DNA of 64,000 nucleotides from an uncultured Pelagibacteraceae bacterium. GTDB taxonomy: Bacteria; Pseudomonadota; Alphaproteobacteria; Pelagibacterales; Pelagibacteraceae. The notes under the pieces are model-generated. The model had not been told where the DNA came from. It ran no database searches and saw nothing but the letters and a program-made list of their open reading frames with translations. Position numbers and translations under genes: made by a program. Shown here piece after piece: positions 19,003 to 27,107 of the stretch (its first letter is position 1; each line of letters begins with the position of its first letter). The stretch is taken from contig CABYPE010000003.1 of NCBI GenBank assembly GCA_902520685.1, forward strand, positions 1-64,000, in the 5' to 3' direction.

Positions 19003-20684
19003 TAAGTTACAGTTTTAACTGTTGTTCTTTTCATTATAAAGAGTTGTTGCGCCATAGTTAAAATATTATTTACTGTCCAATAAATTACTAATCCACTAGG
19101 GAATGGTGCAAGGATTACAGTTAAGAAAAGTGGAAAAAATTGGAAAATCTTAGCCTGCATAGCGTCAGTTGGCGCTGGATTTAGTTTTTGTTGAATCCAC
19201 ATTGATACACCCATAGCTACTGGCCATGCACCAATGACTAAGAAAGATGGAACATCGTAAGGTAATAAACCAAATAGATTAAATAAACTTGTAGGATCAC
19301 GTTCACTTAAATCATGTATCCATCCATAGAAAGGCATTTGTCTCATCTCAATTGTTACAAATAAAACTTTGTATAATGCAAAAAAAACAGGGATTTGTAC
19401 TAATATTGGTAAACATCCAGACATAGGATTTACACCCTCTTTTTTGTACAAAGACATCATAGATTTTTGGAGTTCCATTTTATCATTTTTATGAAGCTCT
19501 TTAAGTCTCACCATCTCTGGCTGAAGTGCTTTCATCTTGGCCATGCTCCTAAATGAAAAATTAGCTAGTGGAAAGAAAGCTAATCTAATACAAATTGTGA
19601 TAGCTATAATTGCTAACCCATAATTTCCGAGCAATTTAAAAAAATAATCAATTCCATAAAATAAGGGCTTTGTAATAAAATATAAAAATCCCCAATCAAT
19701 AACTAAATCAAATTTATCTATTTTTAATTGTTCAGCATAACCATCAACAACATCTACTCTTTTAGCAGCAATAATGATCTGCATTTCGTCTTCAATTGAT
19801 GAGTTACCTTCAAGCTCAAAAGGTTGAGTTGCTATATAATTTGCTCTAAATTTATCTTTGTAGTCAAAAGTAACTTTAAATTCTTTGTCTCTTGGGGGAA
19901 TTATAGAGCTTATCCAGTACTTATCTCCAATACCAAACCATCCTTTGTTAGCATTTTTACTAAATTTTTCCTCCTCAATATCATCATAGTCTTCTTCAAT
20001 GAGCTCTCCATCAAGTGCTGCCAACATTCCTTCATGTAAAATATAAAAATTTGAAATACCTTCAGGAATTTTATTTCTAATAATTTGACCATATGAATAA
20101 AAATCAAATTTTTTATCTGTAGAATTGACTACTTTTTGCTTAATTGTAAATAAAAACTGACTATCTAGTGAAATTTCTTTCACAAATGTAATCCCTTGTT
20201 TATTTGCCCATGATAATTTTATAGGAGCTTGTTCAGTTAGTTTATTATTCCCCTCAAGCGACCATACTGAGTCTGAATTTGGAATATCAATATTTTTATC
20301 AGAGGTTACAAATCCACTTTCAATAAAATATCCATCTTCTATATTTCTTGGATTTAATAAAACTACATTTTCATTACTTTCTAATTCTGTATTATATTTT
20401 TTAAATGTTAAGTCATCTATGACTGCACCTTTTAGAGATATAGAACCTTGAATATTGTTATTTTCAAAATTCACTCTTTTATTTTGAATTATAGATTCAT
20501 CTCTTGAAATCTGAACTAAATTTTCTTTTTGATCTAAACTAGGTGCATCAGAATTTTTTTCTATTTTATTTTTTTCAGATAAATTTTCTGTTCTTTGAAC
20601 AGGCTCTGGTGCAAAAAATAGTGAATATAAAACTATAATAGCTGTTGAGAGAGAAATTGCTGCAATTATGTTTTTTGTATCCAT
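19002..20684 (-). CDS. yidC: Membrane protein insertase YidC
   Basis: Inserts and folds inner-membrane proteins with or without SecYEG. The 560 residues have an N-terminal signal-anchor (about 5-25), a large periplasmic beta domain to about residue 335, and a five-segment insertase core with ANFSFRSMAKMKALQPEM, the MSLYKKEGVNPMSGCLPI hairpin and the closing PFPSGLVIYWTVNNILT. Start and stop overlap or abut argB and yidD, within the rpmH-rnpA-yidD-yidC unit. Confidence 0.96.
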   Translation of the reverse strand: MDTKNIIAAISLSTAIIVLYSLFFAPEPVQRTENLSEKNKIEKNSDAPSLDQKENLVQISRDESIIQNKRVNFENNNIQGSISLKGAVIDDLTFKKYNTELESNENVVLLNPRNIEDGYFIESGFVTSDKNIDIPNSDSVWSLEGNNKLTEQAPIKLSWANKQGITFVKEISLDSQFLFTIKQKVVNSTDKKFDFYSYGQIIRNKIPEGISNFYILHEGMLAALDGELIEEDYDDIEEEKFSKNANKGWFGIGDKYWISSIIPPRDKEFKVTFDYKDKFRANYIATQPFELEGNSSIEDEMQIIIAAKRVDVVDGYAEQLKIDKFDLVIDWGFLYFITKPLFYGIDYFFKLLGNYGLAIIAITICIRLAFFPLANFSFRSMAKMKALQPEMVRLKELHKNDKMELQKSMMSLYKKEGVNPMSGCLPILVQIPVFFALYKVLFVTIEMRQMPFYGWIHDLSERDPTSLFNLFGLLPYDVPSFLVIGAWPVAMGVSMWIQQKLNPAPTDAMQAKIFQFFPLFLTVILAPFPSGLVIYWTVNNILTMAQQLFIMKRTTVKTVT

Positions 20685-20935
20685 TATCTTTTAATATTTT
20701 TTTTTTTATTAACTGGATCAAATCCCTCACCACCACCAAGGAATTTTATTGGATGACAGGAAAGAATTCTTTTTATACTTATTAGAAGACCTTTGAAAAA
20801 ACCAAAAGTTTTTAATGCTTCAATGCTATATTCTGAGCATGTTGGCAAATATCGACATGAGTGCCCAAGCAATGGGCTAATCAAAAATCTGTATCCCTTA
20901 ATTAATTTTATTAAGATTGTTGTCAAAATATTCAT
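20684..20935 (-). CDS. yidD: Membrane protein insertion efficiency factor YidD
   Basis: An 83-residue basic protein with an amphipathic N-terminal helix, [21 protein letters not shown] and a conserved C-terminal GGEGFDPV. The three-Cys pattern (Cys27, Cys33 and a later Cys) and placement between rnpA and yidC are diagnostic. It associates with the inner membrane and aids YidC. It overlaps yidC by one base and follows rnpA by two. Confidence 0.95.
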   Translation of the reverse strand: MNILTTILIKLIKGYRFLISPLLGHSCRYLPTCSEYSIEALKTFGFFKGLLISIKRILSCHPIKFLGGGEGFDPVNKKKNIKR

Positions 20936-20937
20936 AA

Positions 20938-21276
20938 TTATATTCTCTCTAAATCTCTAAATAAGGTTTCTTTTATAATTGTATAATTGTTGTTTAACAT
21001 AGTTGGCTTAGCAATAACAAGGTATGAATAATCAAATCTTAAAGTTATATTTTTTATTGCATCATTTACTATATTTCTCAAACGTCTTTTAATCTTATTT
21101 CTCTTGACTGCGTTGCCTATTTTTTTTTTAGTCACAAAACTAATATTAAATTTATTCTTATTTTTATTTGCAAGTTTTCCAAAAAAAATAGTTACATATT
21201 TATTTGAAATCTTTTTTTTTTTAAGAAGGTTTTTGAATTCTTCGTTTTTTGAAAGAGCAAGTATTTTGCTTTTCAT
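20938..21276 (-). CDS. rnpA: Ribonuclease P protein component
   Basis: The 112-residue basic protein binds the catalytic RNase P RNA and helps it mature tRNA 5' ends. The RNR-type motif is seen as [17 protein letters not shown], and [11 protein letters not shown] closes the core. It sits 11 bases after rpmH on the same transcript. The RNA subunit is not in this window. Confidence 0.94.
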   Translation of the reverse strand: MKSKILALSKNEEFKNLLKKKKISNKYVTIFFGKLANKNKNKFNISFVTKKKIGNAVKRNKIKRRLRNIVNDAIKNITLRFDYSYLVIAKPTMLNNNYTIIKETLFRDLERI

Positions 21277-21287
21277 TTTAAATTAAA

Positions 21288-21443
21288 TTACTTTTTTTTT
21301 ACAGTTGATGAAACAGTCAAATTTTTTCTTCCTCTAGCTCGTCTTCTTTTTAGTAGCTTTCGACCACCTTTAGTTTTCATCTTTGATCGAAATCCGTGCT
21401 TTTTTAATCTTTTGCCTTTCTTAGGCTGATAAGTTCTTTTCAT
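21288..21443 (-). CDS. rpmH: Ribosomal protein bL34
   Basis: A 51-residue frame on the minus strand starts [20 protein letters not shown] and continues with [20 protein letters not shown], the complete L34 signature. It carries about seven extra residues at the C-terminus (SSTVKKK) compared with the usual 44. It begins the rpmH-rnpA-yidD-yidC unit and has a good promoter just upstream. Confidence 0.96.
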   Translation of the reverse strand: MKRTYQPKKGKRLKKHGFRSKMKTKGGRKLLKRRRARGRKNLTVSSTVKKK

Positions 21444-21475
21444 AAAAGTTGTTAAATTTTTATTAAATTTGGCTC

Positions 21476-21504
21476 TTTATAGTAATTAAATATATAAATA
21501 GCAA
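21476..21504 (-). promoter_or_regulatory. Promoter of rpmH-rnpA-yidD-yidC
   Basis: On the minus strand TTGCTA (21504-21499) and TATAAA (21481-21476) are separated by 17 bases. Transcription would begin near 21469, about 26 bases before the rpmH ATG. Confidence 0.55.
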
Positions 21505-21535
21505 ATAGAAGATTTTATTATTAACATCTAAATCA

Positions 21536-22255
21536 ATGGCAAAATCTAAAAAAATTAAATTATTTATCGGTCTATTTTATGTCTCAGTAGTAAGTTTATT
21601 TTTATACTTCATATTAACTAAATTTAGCTTTCAAGAAATAACTAGTTATGAGTTTATTAAAAATAACCGAAATTATTTTTTTGAACTTAAACAATCTAAT
21701 ATATTTTCATTAGGTATATTATTTATTTTATTTGCAACCATATGGGTTTTTGCGGCTGGTTTTGGTTCGCCTTTAGCATTGTTTGCAGGTTTTGTTTTTG
21801 GTAAATGGTTTGGTCTATTGTTTGCTGTTATAGGAATGACTTTAGGTGCAACTTTACTTTATATATTTGCAAATTATTTTTTGAAAGAAATGATAAGAGA
21901 CAAATTCTTGAATCGGTTCAAAAAACTTGAGGAAAAATTTAGGAAATCTGAATTTATGTATTTATTAATATATAGGTTTGTTGGGGGTATTCCATTTCAA
22001 ATACAAAATGTTTTACCATGTATCTTTGATGTAAAAGTTTTTAATTTTTTTTGGTCAACTTTAATAGGAATGGTTCCATCACTATTTTTAGTAATTTCTA
22101 TCGGCAGTGGACTTGAAGAAATAATTGATAAAAACTTACAAGCACCAAGTATGTTCGATTTAATAACCTCATCATCAATCTATATTCCTATGATTGCTTT
22201 TTTTGCCTTGTTAGGTATCACAATTTTTTTTAGAAAAATATTTTATAAGGACTAG
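21536..22255 (+). CDS. TVP38/TMEM64-family membrane protein
   Basis: The 239-residue protein has about five to six membrane segments (10-30, 55-80, 85-115, 150-185 and 205-232) and the core signature of the DedA/VTT superfamily: FGSPLALFAGFVFGKWFGLLFAVIGMT with the small-residue-rich re-entrant region, and YRFVGGIPFQIQNVLPC. Members are thought to move lipids between leaflets; a specific substrate cannot be read here. The gene ends exactly one base before the 3' end of the opposite-strand tRNA-Thr. Confidence 0.88.
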   Translation: MAKSKKIKLFIGLFYVSVVSLFLYFILTKFSFQEITSYEFIKNNRNYFFELKQSNIFSLGILFILFATIWVFAAGFGSPLALFAGFVFGKWFGLLFAVIGMTLGATLLYIFANYFLKEMIRDKFLNRFKKLEEKFRKSEFMYLLIYRFVGGIPFQIQNVLPCIFDVKVFNFFWSTLIGMVPSLFLVISIGSGLEEIIDKNLQAPSMFDLITSSSIYIPMIAFFALLGITIFFRKIFYKD

Positions 22256-22329
22256 TGGTGCTCCCACCCTGTACTGACCAGGGAACTAGTCATTACCAAT
22301 GACTTGTTATGCCATTTAACTACAGGAGC
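22256..22329 (-). tRNA. tRNA-Thr (GGT)
   Basis: The minus strand folds into a 74-base cloverleaf with encoded CCA. The acceptor stem is GCTCCTG with TGGGAGC (two wobble pairs). The D-arm is GTTA/TAAC with G18 and G19 in the loop. The anticodon stem AGTCA/TGACT is perfect around the loop TTGGTAA, which reads GGT. G1-C72 and C2-G71 fit threonine identity. The T-stem CCCTG/CAGGG is perfect, but the T-loop is GTCAGTA rather than TTCRANN, so the 54-58 pair is unusual. Confidence 0.88.
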
Positions 22330-22428
22330 ATAAGTAAAAAATTGTATTTCATTGATAATAAAGCATTTTTTTCAAATTATTGCCTTAATTTTTTTATTAA
22401 TATGCTTTATATACATTTAGGATTCTTT

Positions 22429-22629
22429 ATGGGCATTCATTATGATTATAAATCTACTAAAAGTGCAAAGCTAATGGAGAAGCAAGCTAAGAGAGAAAAA
22501 AAGCTTGCTGAAAAAAAAGCAAAAAGATTAGCTAAGGATGGTCCAAAAAAAGATGAGACTAAAGCACCAACTCTAGATACTTCTAAACCAATTACACTGG
22601 ATTTTCTAACTAATCCCAACAAAGAATGA
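22429..22629 (+). CDS. Small lysine-rich protein of unknown function
   Basis: From the ATG at 22429 this is a 66-residue protein (MGIHYDYKSTKSAKLMEK...), very rich in Lys and Ala and likely a single long helix followed by a tail with TLDTSKPITLDFL. An upstream in-frame ATG at 22309 lies inside the tRNA-Thr gene and would add unrelated hydrophobic residues, so it is rejected. The stop overlaps the next small gene as ATGA, which supports real translation. I do not recognise a family. Confidence 0.65.
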   Translation: MGIHYDYKSTKSAKLMEKQAKREKKLAEKKAKRLAKDGPKKDETKAPTLDTSKPITLDFLTNPNKE

Positions 22630-22727
22630 GCACTAAAGAAAAGAACGAGCGATTGAGTTTGGCTCTTAGAAAAAATCTAAAAAAAAGAAAGCTTTTTCAA
22701 AAAAAAATTAAAAAGAAAAATAAATAA
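22626..22727 (+). CDS. Very small basic protein (33 residues)
   Basis: An ATG overlapping the preceding stop (ATGA) opens a 33-codon frame starting [20 protein letters not shown], ending in a run of Lys, Arg and Gln. Its TAA overlaps the dcd ATG (TAATG). Both junctions are typical of coupled genes here. The protein would be strongly basic and helical and could bind nucleic acid. From memory, short ALRxNLxxRK-type proteins occur in other alphaproteobacteria, but no function is known to me. Confidence 0.6.
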   Translation: MSTKEKNERLSLALRKNLKKRKLFQKKIKKKNK

Positions 22728-23281
22728 TGTCAGTTCTTTCAGACAAATGGATTAGAAAAATGTCTACTGAAGAAGAAATGATTTCTCCTTTTGAGGAAAA
22801 ACAGGTAAGAGGAGATAGCATTTCTTATGGGCTGTCCTCTTTTGGTTATGACGCAAGAGTGTCAGATGAATTTAAGATTTTTACGAATGTTAATTCTGAA
22901 ATTGTTGACCCCAAAAATTTTAAACCAACTAACTTTGTAACTAAAAATGTTTCAGAGTGTATTATTCCACCTAATTCGTTCGTATTAGCGAGAACAGTTG
23001 AAAAATTTAAAATTCCAAATGACATACTTGTTATTTGTCTTGGAAAATCAACATATGCAAGATGTGGAATAATAGTTAATGTTACTCCGCTAGAGCCAGG
23101 TTGGGAGGGCTATGTTACATTAGAATTTTCAAATACCACCCCTTTACCTGCAAAGATATATGCAAACGAAGGAGTAGCCCAATTTATATTCTTAAAAGGT
23201 AACGAAAAGCCAGAAATTACTTATGCAGATAGAGATGGTAAATATATGGGGCAAACTGGAGTAACTTTACCTAAAGTTTAA
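22727..23281 (+). CDS. dcd: dCTP deaminase
   Basis: Converts dCTP to dUTP, the main source of dTTP precursors in many Proteobacteria. The 184 residues hold [15 protein letters not shown] near the N-terminus, the catalytic and nucleotide-binding [23 protein letters not shown], in which Glu is the general base, and QTGVTLP at the C-terminus. Its start overlaps the small basic gene and murA follows after 2 bases. Confidence 0.95.
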   Translation: MSVLSDKWIRKMSTEEEMISPFEEKQVRGDSISYGLSSFGYDARVSDEFKIFTNVNSEIVDPKNFKPTNFVTKNVSECIIPPNSFVLARTVEKFKIPNDILVICLGKSTYARCGIIVNVTPLEPGWEGYVTLEFSNTTPLPAKIYANEGVAQFIFLKGNEKPEITYADRDGKYMGQTGVTLPKV

Positions 23282-23283
23282 TC

Positions 23284-24537
23284 ATGCAAAAACTAGAAGT
23301 CTTTGGAGCAAATAAGCTCAGAGGGCAAATAAAAATTTCGGGTTCTAAAAATGCTTCATTGCCAATTCTTGCAGCCACTCTTTTAACCAACAAAAAAATT
23401 ATTCTTAAAAATCTTCCAAAAGTTCGAGATATTGAAACAATGCTATCATTGCTTCAATCATTGGGTTCTGAAATTAAATTTGATAAAAATAGAACTATAA
23501 TAAATAATTTCCAACAAAACAAAAAATTTGCTTCATATAACTTGGTAAAAACTATGAGAGCTGGAATTTTAGTTTTAGGACCTTTGCTAGCTAAACATAA
23601 ATCAGCCAAGGTATCTTTGCCTGGTGGATGTGCAATTGGGACTCGCCCTGTGGATATTCACCTTAAAGCGCTATCAAAATTAGGAGTTAAATACAAAATT
23701 GATCAAGGCTATGTAATTGCTAGTGCCCCAAAAGGACTAAAGGGAAATAAAATTAAATTTCCAAAAATTTCAGTTGGCGCAACTGAAAATTTAATTATTG
23801 CAGCAAACTTTGCTAGAGGTATCACTATATTATCAAATTGCGCAATTGAGCCCGAAATTAAAGATTTAGTAAATTTTTTAAATGAAATGGGATGTAATAT
23901 TAAATGGATATCCAAAAGAAAAATTAAAATTGTTGGTGTTAGTGAAATTAGAGAAATTTCTTACAAGGTAATGTTTGATCGAATAGAAGCAGGAACATAT
24001 TTGATAGCTGCTGCAGTTACTGAAGGCAATTTAAAAATTAGCAATATCATTCCAGAGATTTTAAAGACAGAAATTGATGTCCTTAAAAGGCTGGGTTCAA
24101 AAATAATCATTAAGAAAAAAGAGTTACAAATTATCGGAAACAAAAAGATTAAAAGTACAAAAATAAAAACATCTCCTTATCCTGGATTTCCAACAGATCT
24201 ACAGGCACAAATTATGGTTTTACTGTGTAAGGCAAATAAAAGTTCTGTAATTAAAGAGGATATATTTGAAAATAGATTTATGCATGTAGCCGAATTAAAT
24301 AGGATGGGGGCAAAAATTTTAATCACAGGTAATAAAGCAGTTATCCAAGGAAATATTAATTTTGCTCCAGCAGAATTAATGGCAACTGATTTAAGAGCCT
24401 CTGTTTCCTTAATTTTGGCAGCATTAACAGCAAAAGGAAAATCAGTTATTAATAGGATCTATCATCTTGATAGAGGCTATGAAAATATTGAAAAAAAATT
24501 AAAAAAAGTAGGAGCAAAAATTAGAAGAATCAACTGA
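23284..24537 (+). CDS. murA: UDP-N-acetylglucosamine 1-carboxyvinyltransferase
   Basis: First committed step of peptidoglycan synthesis: PEP is joined to UDP-GlcNAc. The 417 residues show GSKNASLPILAA at 20-31, with the key Lys and Asn, and LPGGCAIGTRPVD with active-site Cys116, the fosfomycin target, retained. FPTDLQAQ and a C-terminal YHLDRGYENI also fit. Its TGA overlaps the ATG of the DUF2948 gene, the usual alphaproteobacterial order murA-DUF2948-hisD. Confidence 0.96.
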   Translation: MQKLEVFGANKLRGQIKISGSKNASLPILAATLLTNKKIILKNLPKVRDIETMLSLLQSLGSEIKFDKNRTIINNFQQNKKFASYNLVKTMRAGILVLGPLLAKHKSAKVSLPGGCAIGTRPVDIHLKALSKLGVKYKIDQGYVIASAPKGLKGNKIKFPKISVGATENLIIAANFARGITILSNCAIEPEIKDLVNFLNEMGCNIKWISKRKIKIVGVSEIREISYKVMFDRIEAGTYLIAAAVTEGNLKISNIIPEILKTEIDVLKRLGSKIIIKKKELQIIGNKKIKSTKIKTSPYPGFPTDLQAQIMVLLCKANKSSVIKEDIFENRFMHVAELNRMGAKILITGNKAVIQGNINFAPAELMATDLRASVSLILAALTAKGKSVINRIYHLDRGYENIEKKLKKVGAKIRRIN

Positions 24538-24932
24538 TGGACAAAAAGTATTTAGCAAAAATTATTGCAACAGATAATGAGGGTCTTCAAATGATATCAG
24601 CCTGTTGTGGAGGTGCAAAAGTAAAAATTTCAGATATAAAATTTTTGCAATCTAGTAAGATATTCTTACTTTCTATCGAAAGACTGAAAATTGAGTCTAG
24701 TCAAAATGATAAAAAAATTAATAGCATTTGTAAATTTGATTTTATTGATGAAGTAAAATCGAAAAATATTGATCAAAAAAATAAAAATTTAACATTAGAA
24801 TTAATTGGTATTGATTACCTTAAAAATAAAGATGACTATGAGATTAATTTAATGTTCAATAACAATGCCCATATTTCATTGAAGTCAGAAACAATTGAAG
24901 TAAGACTAGAGGACCAAAACGAGATAAAATAA
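24537..24932 (+). CDS. DUF2948-family protein
   Basis: A 131-residue cytoplasmic protein without membrane segments. Position and features fit DUF2948: it lies between murA and hisD with one-base overlaps at both ends, has an early DNEGLQMISACCGGAKVKISDIKF segment corresponding to the family's D-x-E-D-L-x-x-x-S-A-x-x-Q-D-A pattern, and a C-terminal strand rich in acidic residues. The function is unknown. A CCGG stretch replaces the family's usual Gln-Asp near residue 22, as far as I recall it. Confidence 0.75.
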   Translation: MDKKYLAKIIATDNEGLQMISACCGGAKVKISDIKFLQSSKIFLLSIERLKIESSQNDKKINSICKFDFIDEVKSKNIDQKNKNLTLELIGIDYLKNKDDYEINLMFNNNAHISLKSETIEVRLEDQNEIK

Positions 24933-26218
24933 TGGTTAAGATATTAAATAGTAACAATAGAAACTTTGATCGTGAATTAGATAGATTATTATCTAATAGA
25001 AAGAGCAAAATTCAGTCTGGATCAGTATCAGTCACTAGTATTATTAAAGATGTAAAAAAAAATGGTGATAAAGCTTTATTAAAATATGAAAAAAAATTTA
25101 ATAGTAACTCAACCATAGTTCCAACTCAAAAACAAATATCTAAATCAATTAAAAGTTTAGATAAAAAAGTAAAACAAGCAATAGATACTGCTTATAATCG
25201 TATTTACAAATTCCATTCATTACAGAAATTTAATAACATCTCATACACTGATAAATTTAAAAATAAACTTGAGTATAAATATTTACCAATTAATTCTGTT
25301 GCAATATATGTCCCGGGATCTACTGCCGCTTATCCATCAAGTGTTCTAATGAATGCTATTCCAGCAATCGTTGCAGGAGTAAAGAGAATAGTCATGATTA
25401 ATCCTGGTTATAAGGGCAAACAGAATCCAGCAGTCTTATATGCGGCAAAGAAATGTAAAATTAAGGAAATTTATTCCATTGGTGGGCCTTCAGCAATCGC
25501 AGCAGCTGCATATGGAACTAGAAAAATTAAATCAGTTAATAAAATAGTTGGACCAGGTAATATTTATGTTGCTGCAGCCAAAAAAGAAGTTTTTGGAGAT
25601 GTTGGAATTGAAAGCATGACGGCGGGGCCATCTGAAGTAACTATTGTTTGTGATAAACATTCAAATCCAGTTTGGGTAGCTAGTGATTTAATTGGTCAGG
25701 CAGAACATGATCCTTTAGCACAATGTATTTTAATCTCTAAAGACAAAAACTTAATTTCTAAAGTTAAATTTGAAATTTTTAGACAACTTAAAAAAATTCC
25801 AAGACAATCAATTGCAAGAAAAAGTTTAATGAATAACGGAATTTTAATGCAAATTGTATCTGATAAAAAAATCATAGATATTGTTAACAAAATTGCACCT
25901 GAACATTTGGAATTAAATATTAAGAATTTTAAATCATTAATTCCAAAAATTTATAATGCTGGATCAATTTGTTTAGGCAAGTATGCAGTTATGGCAATGA
26001 CAGATTATAATGTTGGATCAAACCATATATTGCCAACCAATGGTTCTGCAAAATATTCTTCAGGAATTAGTGTAAATGAATTTTATAAAAGAATTTCATA
26101 TATTAACTTATCAAAAAAGGGTATTGAAAGTCTTGGACCATCAGTTATAACTCTTGCAAATTATGAAGGGTTAATAGGTCATGCTCATTCAGTAAAAAAA
26201 AGAATTAGGAGAAAATAA
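24932..26218 (+). CDS. hisD: Histidinol dehydrogenase
   Basis: Last two steps of histidine synthesis, oxidising L-histidinol to L-histidine with NAD+ and zinc. The 428 residues carry [16 protein letters not shown], the signature [20 protein letters not shown], the zinc-ligand segment [11 protein letters not shown] and IAPEHLEL. The C-terminal HAHS region closes the site. It is encoded apart from hisZ and hisG, which lie 2.3 kb downstream. Confidence 0.96.
   Translation: MVKILNSNNRNFDRELDRLLSNRKSKIQSGSVSVTSIIKDVKKNGDKALLKYEKKFNSNSTIVPTQKQISKSIKSLDKKVKQAIDTAYNRIYKFHSLQKFNNISYTDKFKNKLEYKYLPINSVAIYVPGSTAAYPSSVLMNAIPAIVAGVKRIVMINPGYKGKQNPAVLYAAKKCKIKEIYSIGGPSAIAAAAYGTRKIKSVNKIVGPGNIYVAAAKKEVFGDVGIESMTAGPSEVTIVCDKHSNPVWVASDLIGQAEHDPLAQCILISKDKNLISKVKFEIFRQLKKIPRQSIARKSLMNNGILMQIVSDKKIIDIVNKIAPEHLELNIKNFKSLIPKIYNAGSICLGKYAVMAMTDYNVGSNHILPTNGSAKYSSGISVNEFYKRISYINLSKKGIESLGPSVITLANYEGLIGHAHSVKKRIRRK
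26207..26212 (+). promoter_or_regulatory. Shine-Dalgarno deciding the infA start
   Basis: AGGAGA lies 8 bases before a TTG codon at 26221. Clear Shine-Dalgarno sites are rare in this window, so it supports TTG as the real infA start. Confidence 0.7.
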
Positions 26219-26220
26219 AT

Positions 26221-26436
26221 TTGGCAAAACAAGATTTACTTGAATTTAAAGGCAAAGTAATTGACTTGCTTCCAAACGCAATGTTCAGAGTTGAGTTGGA
26301 AAATGGAGTAAAAGTTACTGCGCACACTGCTGGTAAATTAAGAAAGAATAGAATTAGAGTTTTACAAGGTGACAGTGTAACTGTAGAAATGACACCTTAT
26401 GACCTTACAAAAGGCAGAATAATCTTTAGAGGTTAA
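26221..26436 (+). CDS. infA: Translation initiation factor IF-1
   Basis: The 71-residue OB-fold protein [22 protein letters not shown]... with [18 protein letters not shown] is typical IF-1, which occupies the ribosomal A site during initiation. The start codon is TTG, preceded by a good AGGAGA; initiation at TTG gives the exact family length and N-terminus. It lies two bases after hisD and 6 bases before tRNA-Phe. Confidence 0.96.
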   Translation: MAKQDLLEFKGKVIDLLPNAMFRVELENGVKVTAHTAGKLRKNRIRVLQGDSVTVEMTPYDLTKGRIIFRG

Positions 26437-26442
26437 TCTTTT

Positions 26443-26517
26443 GCCTCGGTAGCTCAGGAGTAGAGCAGAGCCCTGAAAAGGCTTGTGTCGGAGGTGCGAA
26501 TCCTTCCCGAGGCACCA
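26443..26517 (+). tRNA. tRNA-Phe (GAA)
   Basis: A 75-base cloverleaf with encoded CCA: acceptor GCCTCGG/CCGAGGC, D-stem GCTC/GAGC, anticodon stem GAGCC/GGCTT around CTGAAAA (anticodon GAA), T-stem GGAGG/CCTTC. The T-loop is TGCGAAT, with G where nearly all tRNAs have T55. It follows infA by six bases and probably shares its transcript. Confidence 0.93.
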
Positions 26518-26527
26518 TCAAAATATC

Positions 26528-26556
26528 TTGAAAATTCTTATAATAAAAATTAACAT
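26528..26556 (+). promoter_or_regulatory. Likely promoter of the cold shock gene
   Basis: TTGAAA (26528-26533) and TAACAT (26551-26556) are 17 bases apart. The predicted start near 26563 leaves a leader of about 30 bases containing AAAGGA (26575-26580) 12 bases before the ATG. An alternative TATAAT at 26539 lacks a -35. Confidence 0.4.
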
Positions 26557-26592
26557 CATAGGATAATAATAATAAAAGGACTAAGAAATAAG

Positions 26593-26805
26593 ATGAGTAC
26601 ATTAAAAGGAACAGTTAAATGGTTCAACGGCAAGAAGGGCTTTGGATTCATTGAAAGAGAAGATAAAGAAAAAGATGCTTTTGTCCATGCGAGTGCAGTT
26701 AAAGCAGCTGGTATGAGATACCTCAATGAAGGTGACAAAATAGAATTTACTCTTGAAGATGGTCCAAAAGGTCCATCAGCTGTAAATTTAAAAAAATTAG
26801 ACTAA
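26593..26805 (+). CDS. Cold shock protein, CspA family
   Basis: The 70-residue single OB-fold protein begins MSTLKGTVKWFNGKKGFGFI and carries both RNA-binding motifs: RNP1 KGFGFI near residue 16 and RNP2 DAFVHAS near residue 33. Such proteins bind single-stranded RNA or DNA and melt secondary structure. It is a single-gene unit, with a likely promoter just upstream and a strong hairpin terminator just downstream. Confidence 0.95.
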   Translation: MSTLKGTVKWFNGKKGFGFIEREDKEKDAFVHASAVKAAGMRYLNEGDKIEFTLEDGPKGPSAVNLKKLD

Positions 26806-26817
26806 TACTAAAATTAT

Positions 26818-26866
26818 AAAAGAACGTTATTCTCAGAAGTAGAATAATGTTCTTTTCTTTTAAGGG
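26818..26866 (+). terminator. Rho-independent-like terminator after the cold shock gene
   Basis: A 16-base stem (26818-26833 with 26841-26856, one G-T wobble) closes a 7-base loop and runs into CTTTTCTTTT-like sequence. It is the clearest terminator in the window. Confidence 0.8.
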
Positions 26867-27028
26867 TTGAATAATTTAAATATTTATCATAAAAGACCCG
26901 CATGATTATAAATAATATATTAATGATGTCTTCAAACAGTACTCACAGAATCTGTTTCCATAGCCTATAGGCTATTTATTTATAATATAATTTTAAATCC
27001 ACACAAAAATAATATAAAAACAAGGAAT
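26867..27028 (+). other. Intergenic segment with two hairpins before tRNA-His
   Basis: No open frame is credible here. AAACAG (26934-26939) can pair with CTGTTT (26952-26957), and three bases later comes the perfect 16-base palindrome ATAGCCTATAGGCTAT (26960-26975), followed by T-rich sequence. The pair may be part of a small RNA ending in a terminator, or of a leader for tRNA-His-hisS. The rest is plain AT-rich DNA. Confidence 0.4.
26960..26975. repeat. Perfect 16-base palindrome ATAGCCTATAGGCTAT
   Basis: It can fold into a 6-pair stem with a 4-base loop followed by T-rich sequence, so it may be a terminator, or act as DNA for a dimeric regulator before tRNA-His. Confidence 0.5.
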
Positions 27029-27103
27029 GCCTGGGTGGTGTAACGGTTAGCACGAAAGTTTGTGGAACTTTAAGTTTGAGTTCGATTCTCAGCCCGGGTA
27101 CCA
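27029..27103 (+). tRNA. tRNA-His (GTG)
   Basis: A 75-base cloverleaf with encoded CCA: acceptor GCCTGGG/CCCGGGT, D-stem GTGT/AGCAC region, anticodon stem AAAGT/ACTTT around TTGTGGA (anticodon GTG), T-loop TTCGATT. Position -1 is T and position 73 is A, so the near-universal G-1:C73 pair is absent, as in many alphaproteobacteria. The hisS ATG starts four bases after the CCA. Confidence 0.94.
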
Positions 27104-27107
27104 AAAA

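Noticed and set aside
22309-22428. Longer start for the 66-residue small protein
   Set aside because: The extra 40 codons begin inside tRNA-Thr on the other strand and encode an unrelated hydrophobic stretch.
27060-27107. Longer start for hisS
   Set aside because: The upstream ATG lies in the anticodon arm of tRNA-His; the 16 added residues are translated tRNA sequence.
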